Source: JBCCTX01 sp039197765 (GTDB taxonomy: Bacteria; Bacteroidota; Bacteroidia; J057). From it: a stretch of 46,754 nt of DNA. The translations under genes were made by a program, and so were the position numbers. The notes below the pieces were generated by a model. It was not told the origin of the DNA. It was given only the letters and a program-made list of their open reading frames with translations, and did not search any database. Positions 1-7,550 of this stretch are shown piece by piece (within the stretch, counting starts at the first letter, position 1; every line of letters begins with the position of its first letter). The DNA is taken from positions 1 to 46,754 of the forward strand of contig JBCCTX010000019.1 in NCBI GenBank assembly GCA_039197765.1. Direction: 5' to 3'.

Positions 1-929
1 AGGCTGCGAATGCCAAAAGGCGTGGTATAGGAATCCACTACTTCACCCTCTTTGCTAAGGGTTGTGACGGCTTCGTAAATATAGGGATGTTCGCAGTCCC
101 ACAACAGGGGGGATTCTATCATAAAAGATTGGTTGAAAACGCCTTGCGAAGCAGAAGCCAGTTCAAGTTTATCGTTTTGTTGGGCAACTAGCACTCCCTC
201 TCTATCAAAAATCTGGGTGGTTAGGAAAAAAGGTGTTGAGCTACTCTTTTCATTTTCCACTTCAACTGCTAATTGTATTTCAGCTTCCGCTTCACTCACC
301 TTTGGAGTAGTTAGGTAGGTTCCCCAGATAGGAATATGCAGTTTATCCAGGGTAACGAGCTTCACGTTTCTGTAAATCCCACTCCCTGTATACCAACGGC
401 TATCAGCATAGCGCGAATGATCCACATGGACTGTGAGAATATTTTCCTGGCCTGGGGCTTTGAGCTTATCAGTCAAGTCAAAGTAAACCGGGGAATAGCC
501 ATAGGGATTTTCCCCTAGCAATTCGCCATTTAGCCAGAAGGTGGCATTGTTGTATACGCCATCGAATAAGACAAAGGTACTTTTCTCTAGGGGGGAAGCC
601 GGCATTTCAAAGTGCTTCTGGTAGATGCCCACCCCACCCGGTAAATAGCCCGTACATCCTTCTAAGGTGGAGTCGAAAGAGGCCTCCACGCTCCAGTCAT
701 GGGGTAAGCGCACATCCCGCCATTGAGAATCGTCTAATGGAATCTGTTTGGGAGGGAGAGTATCTTCAACTAGGGTGAATTTCCAGTCGAAATTAAAATC
801 CGTCTCTCTCTCGATGGATTGTGCTACTACTTTTGAGAAACAGGATACAAAAAGCGCACACAGAAGTATATTTTTCAGGGGAAAGAACGCTAAGCTCATT
901 GGAAAAAACAGATTTAAAATTCGCTTCAT
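1..929 (-). CDS. GH2 family glycoside hydrolase (beta-galactosidase-like), N-terminal part, 3' end outside window
   Basis: The first 309 codons of a secreted glycoside hydrolase family 2 enzyme are present; the rest lies left of the window. The ATG at 929-927 begins a protein with a hydrophobic leader ending near VVAQS, and a second in-frame ATG at 899 could also serve. After the leader come family-typical signatures: an N-terminal jelly-roll with LPHDWSVEASF near residue 75, GGVGIYQKHF, and SRWYTGSGIYRNV near 185. An Ig-like domain follows, ending in TPFGIRSL at the window edge, just where the catalytic TIM barrel normally begins. No catalytic glutamates are therefore visible and specificity (galactosidase, glucuronidase or other) cannot be read. 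It is the last gene of the PUL in the window, separated from the upstream oxidoreductase gene by 279 bases, so it may have its own promoter. Confidence 0.88.
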   Translation of the reverse strand, partial: MKRILNLFFPMSLAFFPLKNILLCALFVSCFSKVVAQSIERETDFNFDWKFTLVEDTLPPKQIPLDDSQWRDVRLPHDWSVEASFDSTLEGCTGYLPGGVGIYQKHFEMPASPLEKSTFVLFDGVYNNATFWLNGELLGENPYGYSPVYFDLTDKLKAPGQENILTVHVDHSRYADSRWYTGSGIYRNVKLVTLDKLHIPIWGTYLTTPKVSEAEAEIQLAVEVENEKSSSTPFFLTTQIFDREGVLVAQQNDKLELASASQGVFNQSFMIESPLLWDCEHPYIYEAVTTLSKEGEVVDSYTTPFGIRS

Positions 930-987
930 AGTTTATTTACTCTTGTAGAATTAGGAATCGAAGATTTTATAAGCAATTGATATTCAA

Positions 988-1039
988 CCCCCTACTCCCC
1001 CTTCTCTCTCCCACAGGCCAATGCCGCAAGGGGGTAGGG
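988..1039 (-). other. Imperfect inverted repeat in the gap upstream of the GH2 gene
   Basis: Left arm 988-1003 (C5-TACT-C5-TT) pairs with right arm 1028-1039 (AA-G5-TA-GGG): about 12 pairs with a two-base bulge and a loop of about 24 bases. It lies in the 279-base gap between the Gfo/Idh/MocA gene (stop at 1209) and the GH2 gene. There is no T-run after it on the minus strand, so it is not a standard intrinsic terminator. It could be a transcript-processing or regulatory structure. The rest of 930-1208 shows nothing I can support. Confidence 0.3.
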
Positions 1040-1208
1040 ATGGACTTCCAGGAAGTTTTTCCGAACGGCTATGCCCTAGGCCCACCGCATAGGATTTGTG
1101 CAGGGATTCTTTGACATTCTCCAAAACACAAAATGCCCAAAACCTAAGCCTGGTTTCCTATTTTTCATTTGAACCCTTGTATATTCTAAAAGGATTTTTT
1201 CATACCTA

Positions 1209-2492
1209 TCAAACTGTCGGCCTGGTATAATCCCCTCGATAGGGTCTTGCCAGCAGTTTAGCAGCCTGCTCATTATTTACAATTGTCTTCTTCTCCTGAT
1301 CCCATACGATTTTACTTTGGGTATAGTAGGATATCATGGCCAATTGTACCGCAGCGGTTGATTGGAAACCCTCCTCTATGGGGCAAAGAAGATGGCTTTT
1401 ATCTCTTGACTGAACTGCTTCGAGAAAGTTTATTAAATCCTTGGCCAATACGCCTGGCGTAGGAACCTCTATCGTTTCCGCTTCCTTTCCTTTCCCTTTC
1501 GGCTGGAGGATGAGTCGCTTAAAATCTCCATACATGGTGGCTTCCTCTCCATAGAAGGTATAACCACTATTGAATTCTGGATGTAAATCCCCTGTCCCCC
1601 ACATTCTGTGGTTCCAGACCATCGGATACGTATCGAAATCCATACGAACCTGTAAGGTATCAGGCGTAGTAATCTGACCCTTATGCGCAACATTATCGCC
1701 TGTAGCTTGTACAGAATGAGGGGTTCCCAAATCCATCGTCTTCCTCAAATAATCAATGTAATGAATCCCCCAATCCACCAGGTGTCCATTGCCATATTCC
1801 TTTTCCAATCTCCAATTGAAGTGTCCAATACTCGGCCGATAGGGCAACTTGGGTGCAGGTCCACACCAGGTATCCCAGTCCAAAGAAGGCGGGGGATCTT
1901 GAATCGTAGGGTCACCGGGACTCGGATTGTAGTGAATCTGAGCGCCTATCTGATGGACCTTTCCCAAGCGACCTTCTTGGATGAGCGACCGAATCTTATC
2001 TCCTACTACATTACTTCTTTGCATAAAGCCGATTTGGACGATATTATCCGCTTCTTTAGCCGCCTTGATCATAGCCAGTCCTTCGTTTATATCATAGGCC
2101 AAGGGCTTACAGCAATAGATATCTAGTCCTCTTTGACAGGCATCGATGAATTGTAGGGCATGCCAGTGGGGAGGGCTAGCAATGATTACTGCCTGCAAAT
2201 TATCCTTATCCAACAGCTCTTGGTAGGCTGCATATGCTTTGGGGCGACTTCCTTGTACTTGCTCAATTTCATCCGCGACACTTTTGAGGTGTTCCGTGTC
2301 AATGTCACATAAAGAAACCAACTCAAAACCCTCGATGCCCATTACGGCTTTGGCTAATTTGATCCCATACCAACCACAGCCAATCATTCCGATCCTTACC
2401 GTTTCCTCCTGCTTCCAATTGGGTAAATAAGCTGCAGACATGATGCCTAGCGAACCTACCGATGATTTTTCTACAAATGTTCTTCTCTTCAT
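1209..2492 (-). CDS. Gfo/Idh/MocA family oxidoreductase with Tat-like leader
   Basis: A 427-residue NAD(P)-dependent sugar or polyol oxidoreductase of the Gfo/Idh/MocA family. The N-terminus reads MKRRTFVEKSSVGSLGI, a twin-arginine type leader, implying export of the folded, cofactor-loaded protein. A Rossmann fold follows with RIGMIGCGWYGIKLAKA at about 32-48 and LVSLCDID at the end of beta 2. CCKPLAYD (near 130) takes the place of the usual E-K-P motif and keeps the lysine that is catalytic in the family. The C-terminal alpha/beta domain includes HLVDWGIHYIDYLR, a common D-x-G-x-H-x-x-D arrangement. Length is typical. It follows the 376-residue protein by 20 bases and is probably co-transcribed with it and the FAD oxidoreductase. 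Oxidation of a PUL-derived sugar is a reasonable inference; the substrate is unknown. Confidence 0.87.
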   Translation of the reverse strand: MKRRTFVEKSSVGSLGIMSAAYLPNWKQEETVRIGMIGCGWYGIKLAKAVMGIEGFELVSLCDIDTEHLKSVADEIEQVQGSRPKAYAAYQELLDKDNLQAVIIASPPHWHALQFIDACQRGLDIYCCKPLAYDINEGLAMIKAAKEADNIVQIGFMQRSNVVGDKIRSLIQEGRLGKVHQIGAQIHYNPSPGDPTIQDPPPSLDWDTWCGPAPKLPYRPSIGHFNWRLEKEYGNGHLVDWGIHYIDYLRKTMDLGTPHSVQATGDNVAHKGQITTPDTLQVRMDFDTYPMVWNHRMWGTGDLHPEFNSGYTFYGEEATMYGDFKRLILQPKGKGKEAETIEVPTPGVLAKDLINFLEAVQSRDKSHLLCPIEEGFQSTAAVQLAMISYYTQSKIVWDQEKKTIVNNEQAAKLLARPYRGDYTRPTV

Positions 2493-2512
2493 GATATATC
2501 AAAGTTGAGGGG

Positions 2513-3643
2513 TTATAGGTTGTCTGCATACTGGTCGTAATAGGATTCCAACATCTGTTTTTGCGAATCCGAAAGTTCTTGGTTGCTCAAATACCAATAG
2601 ACTCTTCTATTTACAATAGAATACTCGTCTTCAAGTAAGGGGGCTAATTTCGTGAGTATCGCTGGGGTCGAAGCTTTTTTCTGTTCCAAAATCGTTAGGA
2701 AGAGATCTATTTCCTGATAGTCTTTCCTCTCTAATAGCTTGTCGCAAAAATGGTCGAAATACCCCGCTATTGGAGTAGTACTTTGTTTGTGGATAGAATT
2801 CCACAGTGTTATTCTCCTGCCTTTTGAAGAAGCCTTTAACAGCTGGGGGAGACTCGCGTAGTAGGTCTCAGGTGGTGCTTGTTCCAAATACAGGAGTACG
2901 CGTTTGAAGAACTGCTGCTCGCTGTCAGATACAGAAACCTGTTCCACCACTTTCTCAACCATAAGGGAATCGTATTCCCTACGCTGAATCAATTCATTGA
3001 GGGCAAATACCTGCCGATAGGGATCTTGGGTCTGTATGTGTACCTGCAACTCGGGGAGGGATAAAGCTTTTCCTGTTATCTTTTGAATTTCCCGGACTAA
3101 CTCTCCGTTCACCCAGTGCCAAAGGGTAAAACAGGTCCAAGCGGCCCCCTGAACCGTCTCATTTTCATTGAGATAGATTGGGGATGGCCCCGTTACCGCA
3201 TCGACTTCCCCCTCGTCGCGTATCCGTTCATGGGTAATTTCGTAGTAGGATAGATCCCTGTAGGGGGAAGAGGTATCTGACAGTATTTCATGCAGGCGTG
3301 CATAATCTTCTGGTGAAAAGGGTTCACCTTCTTTTTTCTCTAAAATTATGCCTTCAGCCAATTCATACTGTTGGTACCTACCTATCGGGTCCCAAAAAAT
3401 CCTAACGGGTACAACTTTACAAATGTGGTCAAAGCAAATTACGGACTCTGTATCGAGAAAATAGCCTTCTAGTTGGGAACTGTCCCCCCTGAGTTCCCAA
3501 AGATCGAACGCCTTGGAATCCCCCTTTTCTAATGCGGGATGATTGACAATCACCGGATAGCTAGCCTCTTGGCTATAAGCACTTTCCCAATAAAGTACGG
3601 CTATTAGAAAGAGAAACCGTCTATCTATCGTAAAAATTTTCAC
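2513..3643 (-). CDS. Unrecognised secreted protein with an FMN-binding-like loop
   Basis: I do not recognise a family with confidence. The start is GTG at 3643; no nearby in-frame ATG exists. The 376-residue product begins with a short signal peptide (FLFLIAVLYWESAYSQ). Residues 60-95 hold two cysteines in ICFDHIC and an aromatic RIFWDPIGRY stretch. Residues 148-154 read DAVTGPS, resembling the (S/T)-G-A-T loop of covalent or non-covalent FMN-binding domains, followed by a conserved-looking TCFTLWHW at 170-177. From about 195 onward the sequence is helical with short repeats, possibly HEAT-like. It sits 34 bases after the FAD oxidoreductase gene and 20 before the Gfo/Idh/MocA gene, suggesting a shared exported redox role. 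The FMN link is only a resemblance. Confidence 0.55.
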   Translation of the reverse strand: MKIFTIDRRFLFLIAVLYWESAYSQEASYPVIVNHPALEKGDSKAFDLWELRGDSSQLEGYFLDTESVICFDHICKVVPVRIFWDPIGRYQQYELAEGIILEKKEGEPFSPEDYARLHEILSDTSSPYRDLSYYEITHERIRDEGEVDAVTGPSPIYLNENETVQGAAWTCFTLWHWVNGELVREIQKITGKALSLPELQVHIQTQDPYRQVFALNELIQRREYDSLMVEKVVEQVSVSDSEQQFFKRVLLYLEQAPPETYYASLPQLLKASSKGRRITLWNSIHKQSTTPIAGYFDHFCDKLLERKDYQEIDLFLTILEQKKASTPAILTKLAPLLEDEYSIVNRRVYWYLSNQELSDSQKQMLESYYDQYADNL

Positions 3644-3677
3644 TAGTGTTGTGTTTCTGTATGCCTAACTATTTTCT

Positions 3678-5609
3678 TTATGCATAACACCTCACCTCGT
3701 ACAGCCTACCCACTTTGGCTCCGTAGGTTTCTTCTAGGCTTATGCGAATGGAAGTCGTTTGTATAGGGTCAAAATGAAACTTGATCAATCTGCGGGTATT
3801 CTCCTGCTTATGTTCGATAAGGGTCCATTTTCCCTTTACCCTAGCCTCTAATTTGAGCGATTTTAACAATTCTGGAGGTACAGTGATCCCGAAACTCTCG
3901 TCTTCTCGCGAGTCATGGCGGAGCATGAGATTTCGACGCGTATTGGTATCACACTTGATTTCGACTTTGGAGAGGGCAACCGGTTTTTCCCATTCGAAAC
4001 TCACATTTGCGGGTAGACCTTCAGACTGCCAGTGGTTAATCTCATCGCGCTCCTGGACATCGCGCGCATATCCATTGGTCAACCGTTTGACATCGCCTGA
4101 GCTGGTGGAGGAAGCAAAAACCTCTACAGCTTTACATGCCAAATTCTTTTCATCTTTGGCAGGTCGATTGGGGATATAGGCATCATCCCTTAAAAGTTGC
4201 TCCTGCAATTCATTTATATGGGAATCTCTAAGCTCTCGCGGAGTAATTCCCTTGCTGGCACATAAGGCTGCAGCGGTTCCCACGGCCTGCCCCATGGTAG
4301 CACAAGTGCCTTGGAGTCGGGTAGAAGACAGGGCAATATGCGACACACTTACATTTCGACCAGCAAAAAGAAGATTGGGAACATTTACGGAGTAGAGACA
4401 CGAAAAGGGAATTTCATAGACCTTACTGAACTTATAGTGAAAATAGCTTGCCGGTTCTTTTAGGTTCTCGATTCCGCCTGGGTTGTGTTCGTCCAGGGAC
4501 CAGCCACCATAGGCAACCGCATCTTCGAAATGTCGATGATTCATTAAATCCCCTTCAATAAGAATATGATCTCCCATAAATCTTCTTGACTCTCTTTTCC
4601 CTGGGACGGAGGCTACCCAATCCAGGGCAAAATTTTCAGATTCTGGGTGATTACCGGAGTTTTTGATATAATCCCATACGCCGTATAGATGACCAAGGAG
4701 CCTGTGTCTAATTTCCTCAGCCTCCCCGATTATATCCTCCTTGCTGCCCACTTCTACCCACCAAAACCCATGGGTAAAGGGCTCTACTTTGCGAAACTTG
4801 TCAGGTCTATGGCCTTCCGTGTAGGGAATGGCGAAGGAAGGAGCTTTGAAAGGGGTAGGTTTGCCCATGTCCTTGGATCTAAAAATCAGAGAAGAACCCA
4901 TTTGCCAGTCGTCGGGTTCATCTGGTGCATAGGTTTCATTGAACTCTGCTTTGCCTTCCCTGCCAGTGCGGTAGAGTGCGCCGGATGTCGCCGCCATTAA
5001 ACCATCCCCGGAACAATCGATAAATTGCTTGGCATAGACCATGTATTCCGTTTCGGTAGTCAATTGCCAACAGCGAACGGCTTTAATATTTTTTCCCTTC
5101 ATTTTGGCCTCAACTGCCTGGGTATTCATCATCACTTTGAGGTTGGGCTCTTGGGTGACAAAATCGTACACCACATGGTCCCATACATTCCAGGAATCCT
5201 GGGGATTGTTGAAGCGGTTGTGTAGGAGGATTTCCTCGACCACTCCGGTTTCTCGCTCGGGGTACCCCCCCTTTAGGTGGGTAACTCCGTTGAGATGGAC
5301 CCGAATTTCACTTGAGGCATTTCCACTCAATATAGAACGATCTTGAACAAGTAAGGTGTTGGCCCCATTTCTGGCAGCGCTTACTGCTGCACAACAGCCT
5401 GCTACCCCTCCCCCCACTACCAACACATCCACCGTTATTTCCTTCTTTCGCTCAGGAATACCTTTTTTACCCGTTCCCACCCGGAGCCAATTATCCGATT
5501 TTCGCTCCCCTCCCTCTTCTGTATTCTCCTTTGTATTCCGGGCTAAGGGGATCATAAAAGCTGCAAACGCTCCTTTTTTCCCTTTTCTAAAAAAATCTCT
5601 TCTCTTCAT
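3678..5609 (-). CDS. FAD-dependent oxidoreductase (FAD_oxidored type) with Tat-like leader
   Basis: A 643-residue flavoprotein. The N-terminus MKRRDFFRKGKKGAFAAF is a twin-arginine type leader. The dinucleotide-binding motif VVGGGVAGCCAA at about 64-75 starts the FAD domain; GNASSEIRVHLNG near 97-109 and DCSGDGLMAATSGALYRTGR near 205 are typical of the FAD_oxidored family (PF12831). The segment around HIALSSTRLQGTCATMGQAVG (near 440) is the usual second FAD-contact region. The last 120 residues look like a beta-rich discoidin-like domain (SFEWEKPVALSKVEIKC), a common C-terminal addition in Planctomycetes and Bacteroidota homologues. Substrates of this family are largely unknown. It lies between a sulfatase (51 bases upstream) and the FMN-loop protein, so an oxidation step on a desulfated sugar is plausible. 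Confidence 0.85.
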   Translation of the reverse strand: MKRRDFFRKGKKGAFAAFMIPLARNTKENTEEGGERKSDNWLRVGTGKKGIPERKKEITVDVLVVGGGVAGCCAAVSAARNGANTLLVQDRSILSGNASSEIRVHLNGVTHLKGGYPERETGVVEEILLHNRFNNPQDSWNVWDHVVYDFVTQEPNLKVMMNTQAVEAKMKGKNIKAVRCWQLTTETEYMVYAKQFIDCSGDGLMAATSGALYRTGREGKAEFNETYAPDEPDDWQMGSSLIFRSKDMGKPTPFKAPSFAIPYTEGHRPDKFRKVEPFTHGFWWVEVGSKEDIIGEAEEIRHRLLGHLYGVWDYIKNSGNHPESENFALDWVASVPGKRESRRFMGDHILIEGDLMNHRHFEDAVAYGGWSLDEHNPGGIENLKEPASYFHYKFSKVYEIPFSCLYSVNVPNLLFAGRNVSVSHIALSSTRLQGTCATMGQAVGTAAALCASKGITPRELRDSHINELQEQLLRDDAYIPNRPAKDEKNLACKAVEVFASSTSSGDVKRLTNGYARDVQERDEINHWQSEGLPANVSFEWEKPVALSKVEIKCDTNTRRNLMLRHDSREDESFGITVPPELLKSLKLEARVKGKWTLIEHKQENTRRLIKFHFDPIQTTSIRISLEETYGAKVGRLYEVRCYA

Positions 5610-5660
5610 GGTAAACTAGTTTGATGGGTAATCCTTAAAATCATGTACTGCTAATCCATT

Positions 5661-7523
5661 CTATATTTTTGGAATGAGTTCTGTAGGTATATCCAACTTT
5701 TTGTCATCTGCCCCTCCTGCAAAATTGCTGATGTTGTAGCTGTTTGGGAGAGACCAATCACATTCAACCCTTCCATCTCCCAAAACAATCCTACCAAGTT
5801 TGTTTCGGAACCAATCTGCTAAAGCCCGATATTCTTGAAGGTCAGCTACGTTATTCTTTTCTAAGGGGTCTTTGCGCAAATCGTACAAGGCCATGTCAGC
5901 TTTAGGGCGCTCGCAGGTTAAGGCCCAGCGGACATCCGTATTCTGGTTGGGGCTACGCACATCATCCCACATGTCCCTGCTGCGCATCGAAAAGGCAAAG
6001 TCAAGGTTTCGCATGTAGGCTCGGTGTCCATTTACGACGTTGATTTCCCCCAAAGCATAAGCCCGCTTCGGCGCTTTGTTGTCAATTACCGCTTGCAAAT
6101 CGTACCCGTCGAGGTAATTGTATGTTTCCGCTGAGATATCAATCCCTCCAGCGGTTAAGATAGTGGGAACAAAGTCCACGTATTCCACGATATCCGAAAT
6201 GACTTTTCCTGCAGGGACCTTCTCTTTGTCAGATGAGACTAAAATAATGGCATCGTGTACAGACTGCTTCCAAGGGCCAAATTTTGCCATGACCCCTTGT
6301 TCCCCCAAATGCCAGCCGTGATCCCCTACGGTGTATACAATTACGTATTCCTCTCCTTTTGCTTCGCAATATGCTTTAAACGCCTCTACCGCATCACCGA
6401 TCAAGGCGTCTCCGTAGGCACAAAAGGCATAGTAATCTCTGATGGCTTGGAGTTTTTCTTCCTCCTTTAAGCGATCTGCTTTACACTCGTTATAATGTAT
6501 GACCAACTGTGGGGGGAAATTAGACAATTCGTCTGTACTAAAGTCTGGAATGTTGTAGGGTTTATCTTGAAAGATTTCTCGGTATTCTTTGGGAGGGATA
6601 ACAGGAGTATGGGGCCAGGTAAAACCGAGGTGTAAAAATATGGGTTTGTTCTCATCTACTCCCTGAACCTCTCTACCCGAGATCGTAGCATACGATCTCC
6701 CCGCGTTTTCTAAATAGCTTTTAAGCTCTTTGACGATCAACCCATCTATGGTTTCCCCCGCAGGATTTGGGTTTTCTCCCCCAATGATGAGGGAATTATG
6801 GGGTCGGGTGTATACCCTGAGAATATCAAAGTCTTCCTCAATCTGGGCTCGCATGTTACGATCTGACGCTGGTATTTCTTTTTCCATGTCATTGGTAACA
6901 TACCTCAGCTTGGTCCCATCAGGGTAAATGGTTGTTTCATCTTTGTAAACAAGCTTAAAAATCCCATCTGGAAATAGGGTCTTGGCCCCACTGGTAAAAA
7001 TATCACCATGCCCTTTGTTTTGAAGGTCTCCTTTGAAATGTACAACCAAATCGAACATGTCATTGGGTTTGTTCTCTCTAGGGTTCAGGTTTTTAGAAAT
7101 AGACCAATGCGTCTTCCCAAAGGCAGCTGTCCCATAACCTGCCCTTCTTAAAATTTGAGAGACTAGCGGCTTAGCTATATCGGCCTCCTGGTGAGAGAAA
7201 AACTTGTAATGTCCTGATCGAAATGGATAGCGACCGGTGTGCATGGAAGCTCGAGAGATAGCACACATGGGGGAGTTGTTATAGGCATTGATAAACATCG
7301 TGCCTTCTGCAGCCAACTTATCAATATGGGGGGACATGACATAGCCTAGGTAACTCTCACTTTTCCCGGTTGTAGCTCTGTTGTAGCATTCCAAGGCATC
7401 CGCCCGTTGGTCATCCGTGATGATCCAAAGGATATTAGGAGCTTTGTCCTGGCCTTGTACCGCTAATGAGAAGAAACAACTCAGTATACCTGTCCAAACC
7501 GTTATGTTAGCGAGTATATTCAT
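5661..7523 (-). CDS. Sulfatase (S1 type) with altered maturation motif CAISR
   Basis: A 620-residue type I sulfatase with a signal peptide ending near AVQGQ. Metal-binding DD is at 37-38 (IITDDQRADA). The formylglycine motif region is PMCAISRASMHTGR, with Cys87. The usual C-x-P-S-R core here has Ile instead of Pro, giving C-A-I-S-R. The rest looks intact: PHTPVIPPKEY near 310, GDHGWHLGEQGVMAKFGPWK near 410 (iduronate-2-sulfatase-like metal and substrate loop) and a C-terminal LYDLRKDPLEKNNVADL segment. Four sulfatases in the PUL imply a multiply sulfated glycan, and this one resembles the iduronate/choline sulfatase branch most. Whether the cysteine is matured to formylglycine with the Pro-to-Ile change is open. 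Spacing to the upstream VCBS gene is 27 bases. Confidence 0.88.
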   Translation of the reverse strand: MNILANITVWTGILSCFFSLAVQGQDKAPNILWIITDDQRADALECYNRATTGKSESYLGYVMSPHIDKLAAEGTMFINAYNNSPMCAISRASMHTGRYPFRSGHYKFFSHQEADIAKPLVSQILRRAGYGTAAFGKTHWSISKNLNPRENKPNDMFDLVVHFKGDLQNKGHGDIFTSGAKTLFPDGIFKLVYKDETTIYPDGTKLRYVTNDMEKEIPASDRNMRAQIEEDFDILRVYTRPHNSLIIGGENPNPAGETIDGLIVKELKSYLENAGRSYATISGREVQGVDENKPIFLHLGFTWPHTPVIPPKEYREIFQDKPYNIPDFSTDELSNFPPQLVIHYNECKADRLKEEEKLQAIRDYYAFCAYGDALIGDAVEAFKAYCEAKGEEYVIVYTVGDHGWHLGEQGVMAKFGPWKQSVHDAIILVSSDKEKVPAGKVISDIVEYVDFVPTILTAGGIDISAETYNYLDGYDLQAVIDNKAPKRAYALGEINVVNGHRAYMRNLDFAFSMRSRDMWDDVRSPNQNTDVRWALTCERPKADMALYDLRKDPLEKNNVADLQEYRALADWFRNKLGRIVLGDGRVECDWSLPNSYNISNFAGGADDKKLDIPTELIPKI

Positions 7524-7550
7524 AAGTATTCCTTAATAGTAAAGCGTTCT

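Noticed and set aside
1044..1060. ACTTCC-A-GGAAGT followed by T5 as a terminator
   Set aside because: The loop would be one base, the T-run is on the plus strand, and both flanking genes are on the minus strand.
5356..5619. Plus-strand frame opposite the FAD oxidoreductase leader
   Set aside because: It mirrors the conserved N-terminus of the oxidoreductase and has no independent support.
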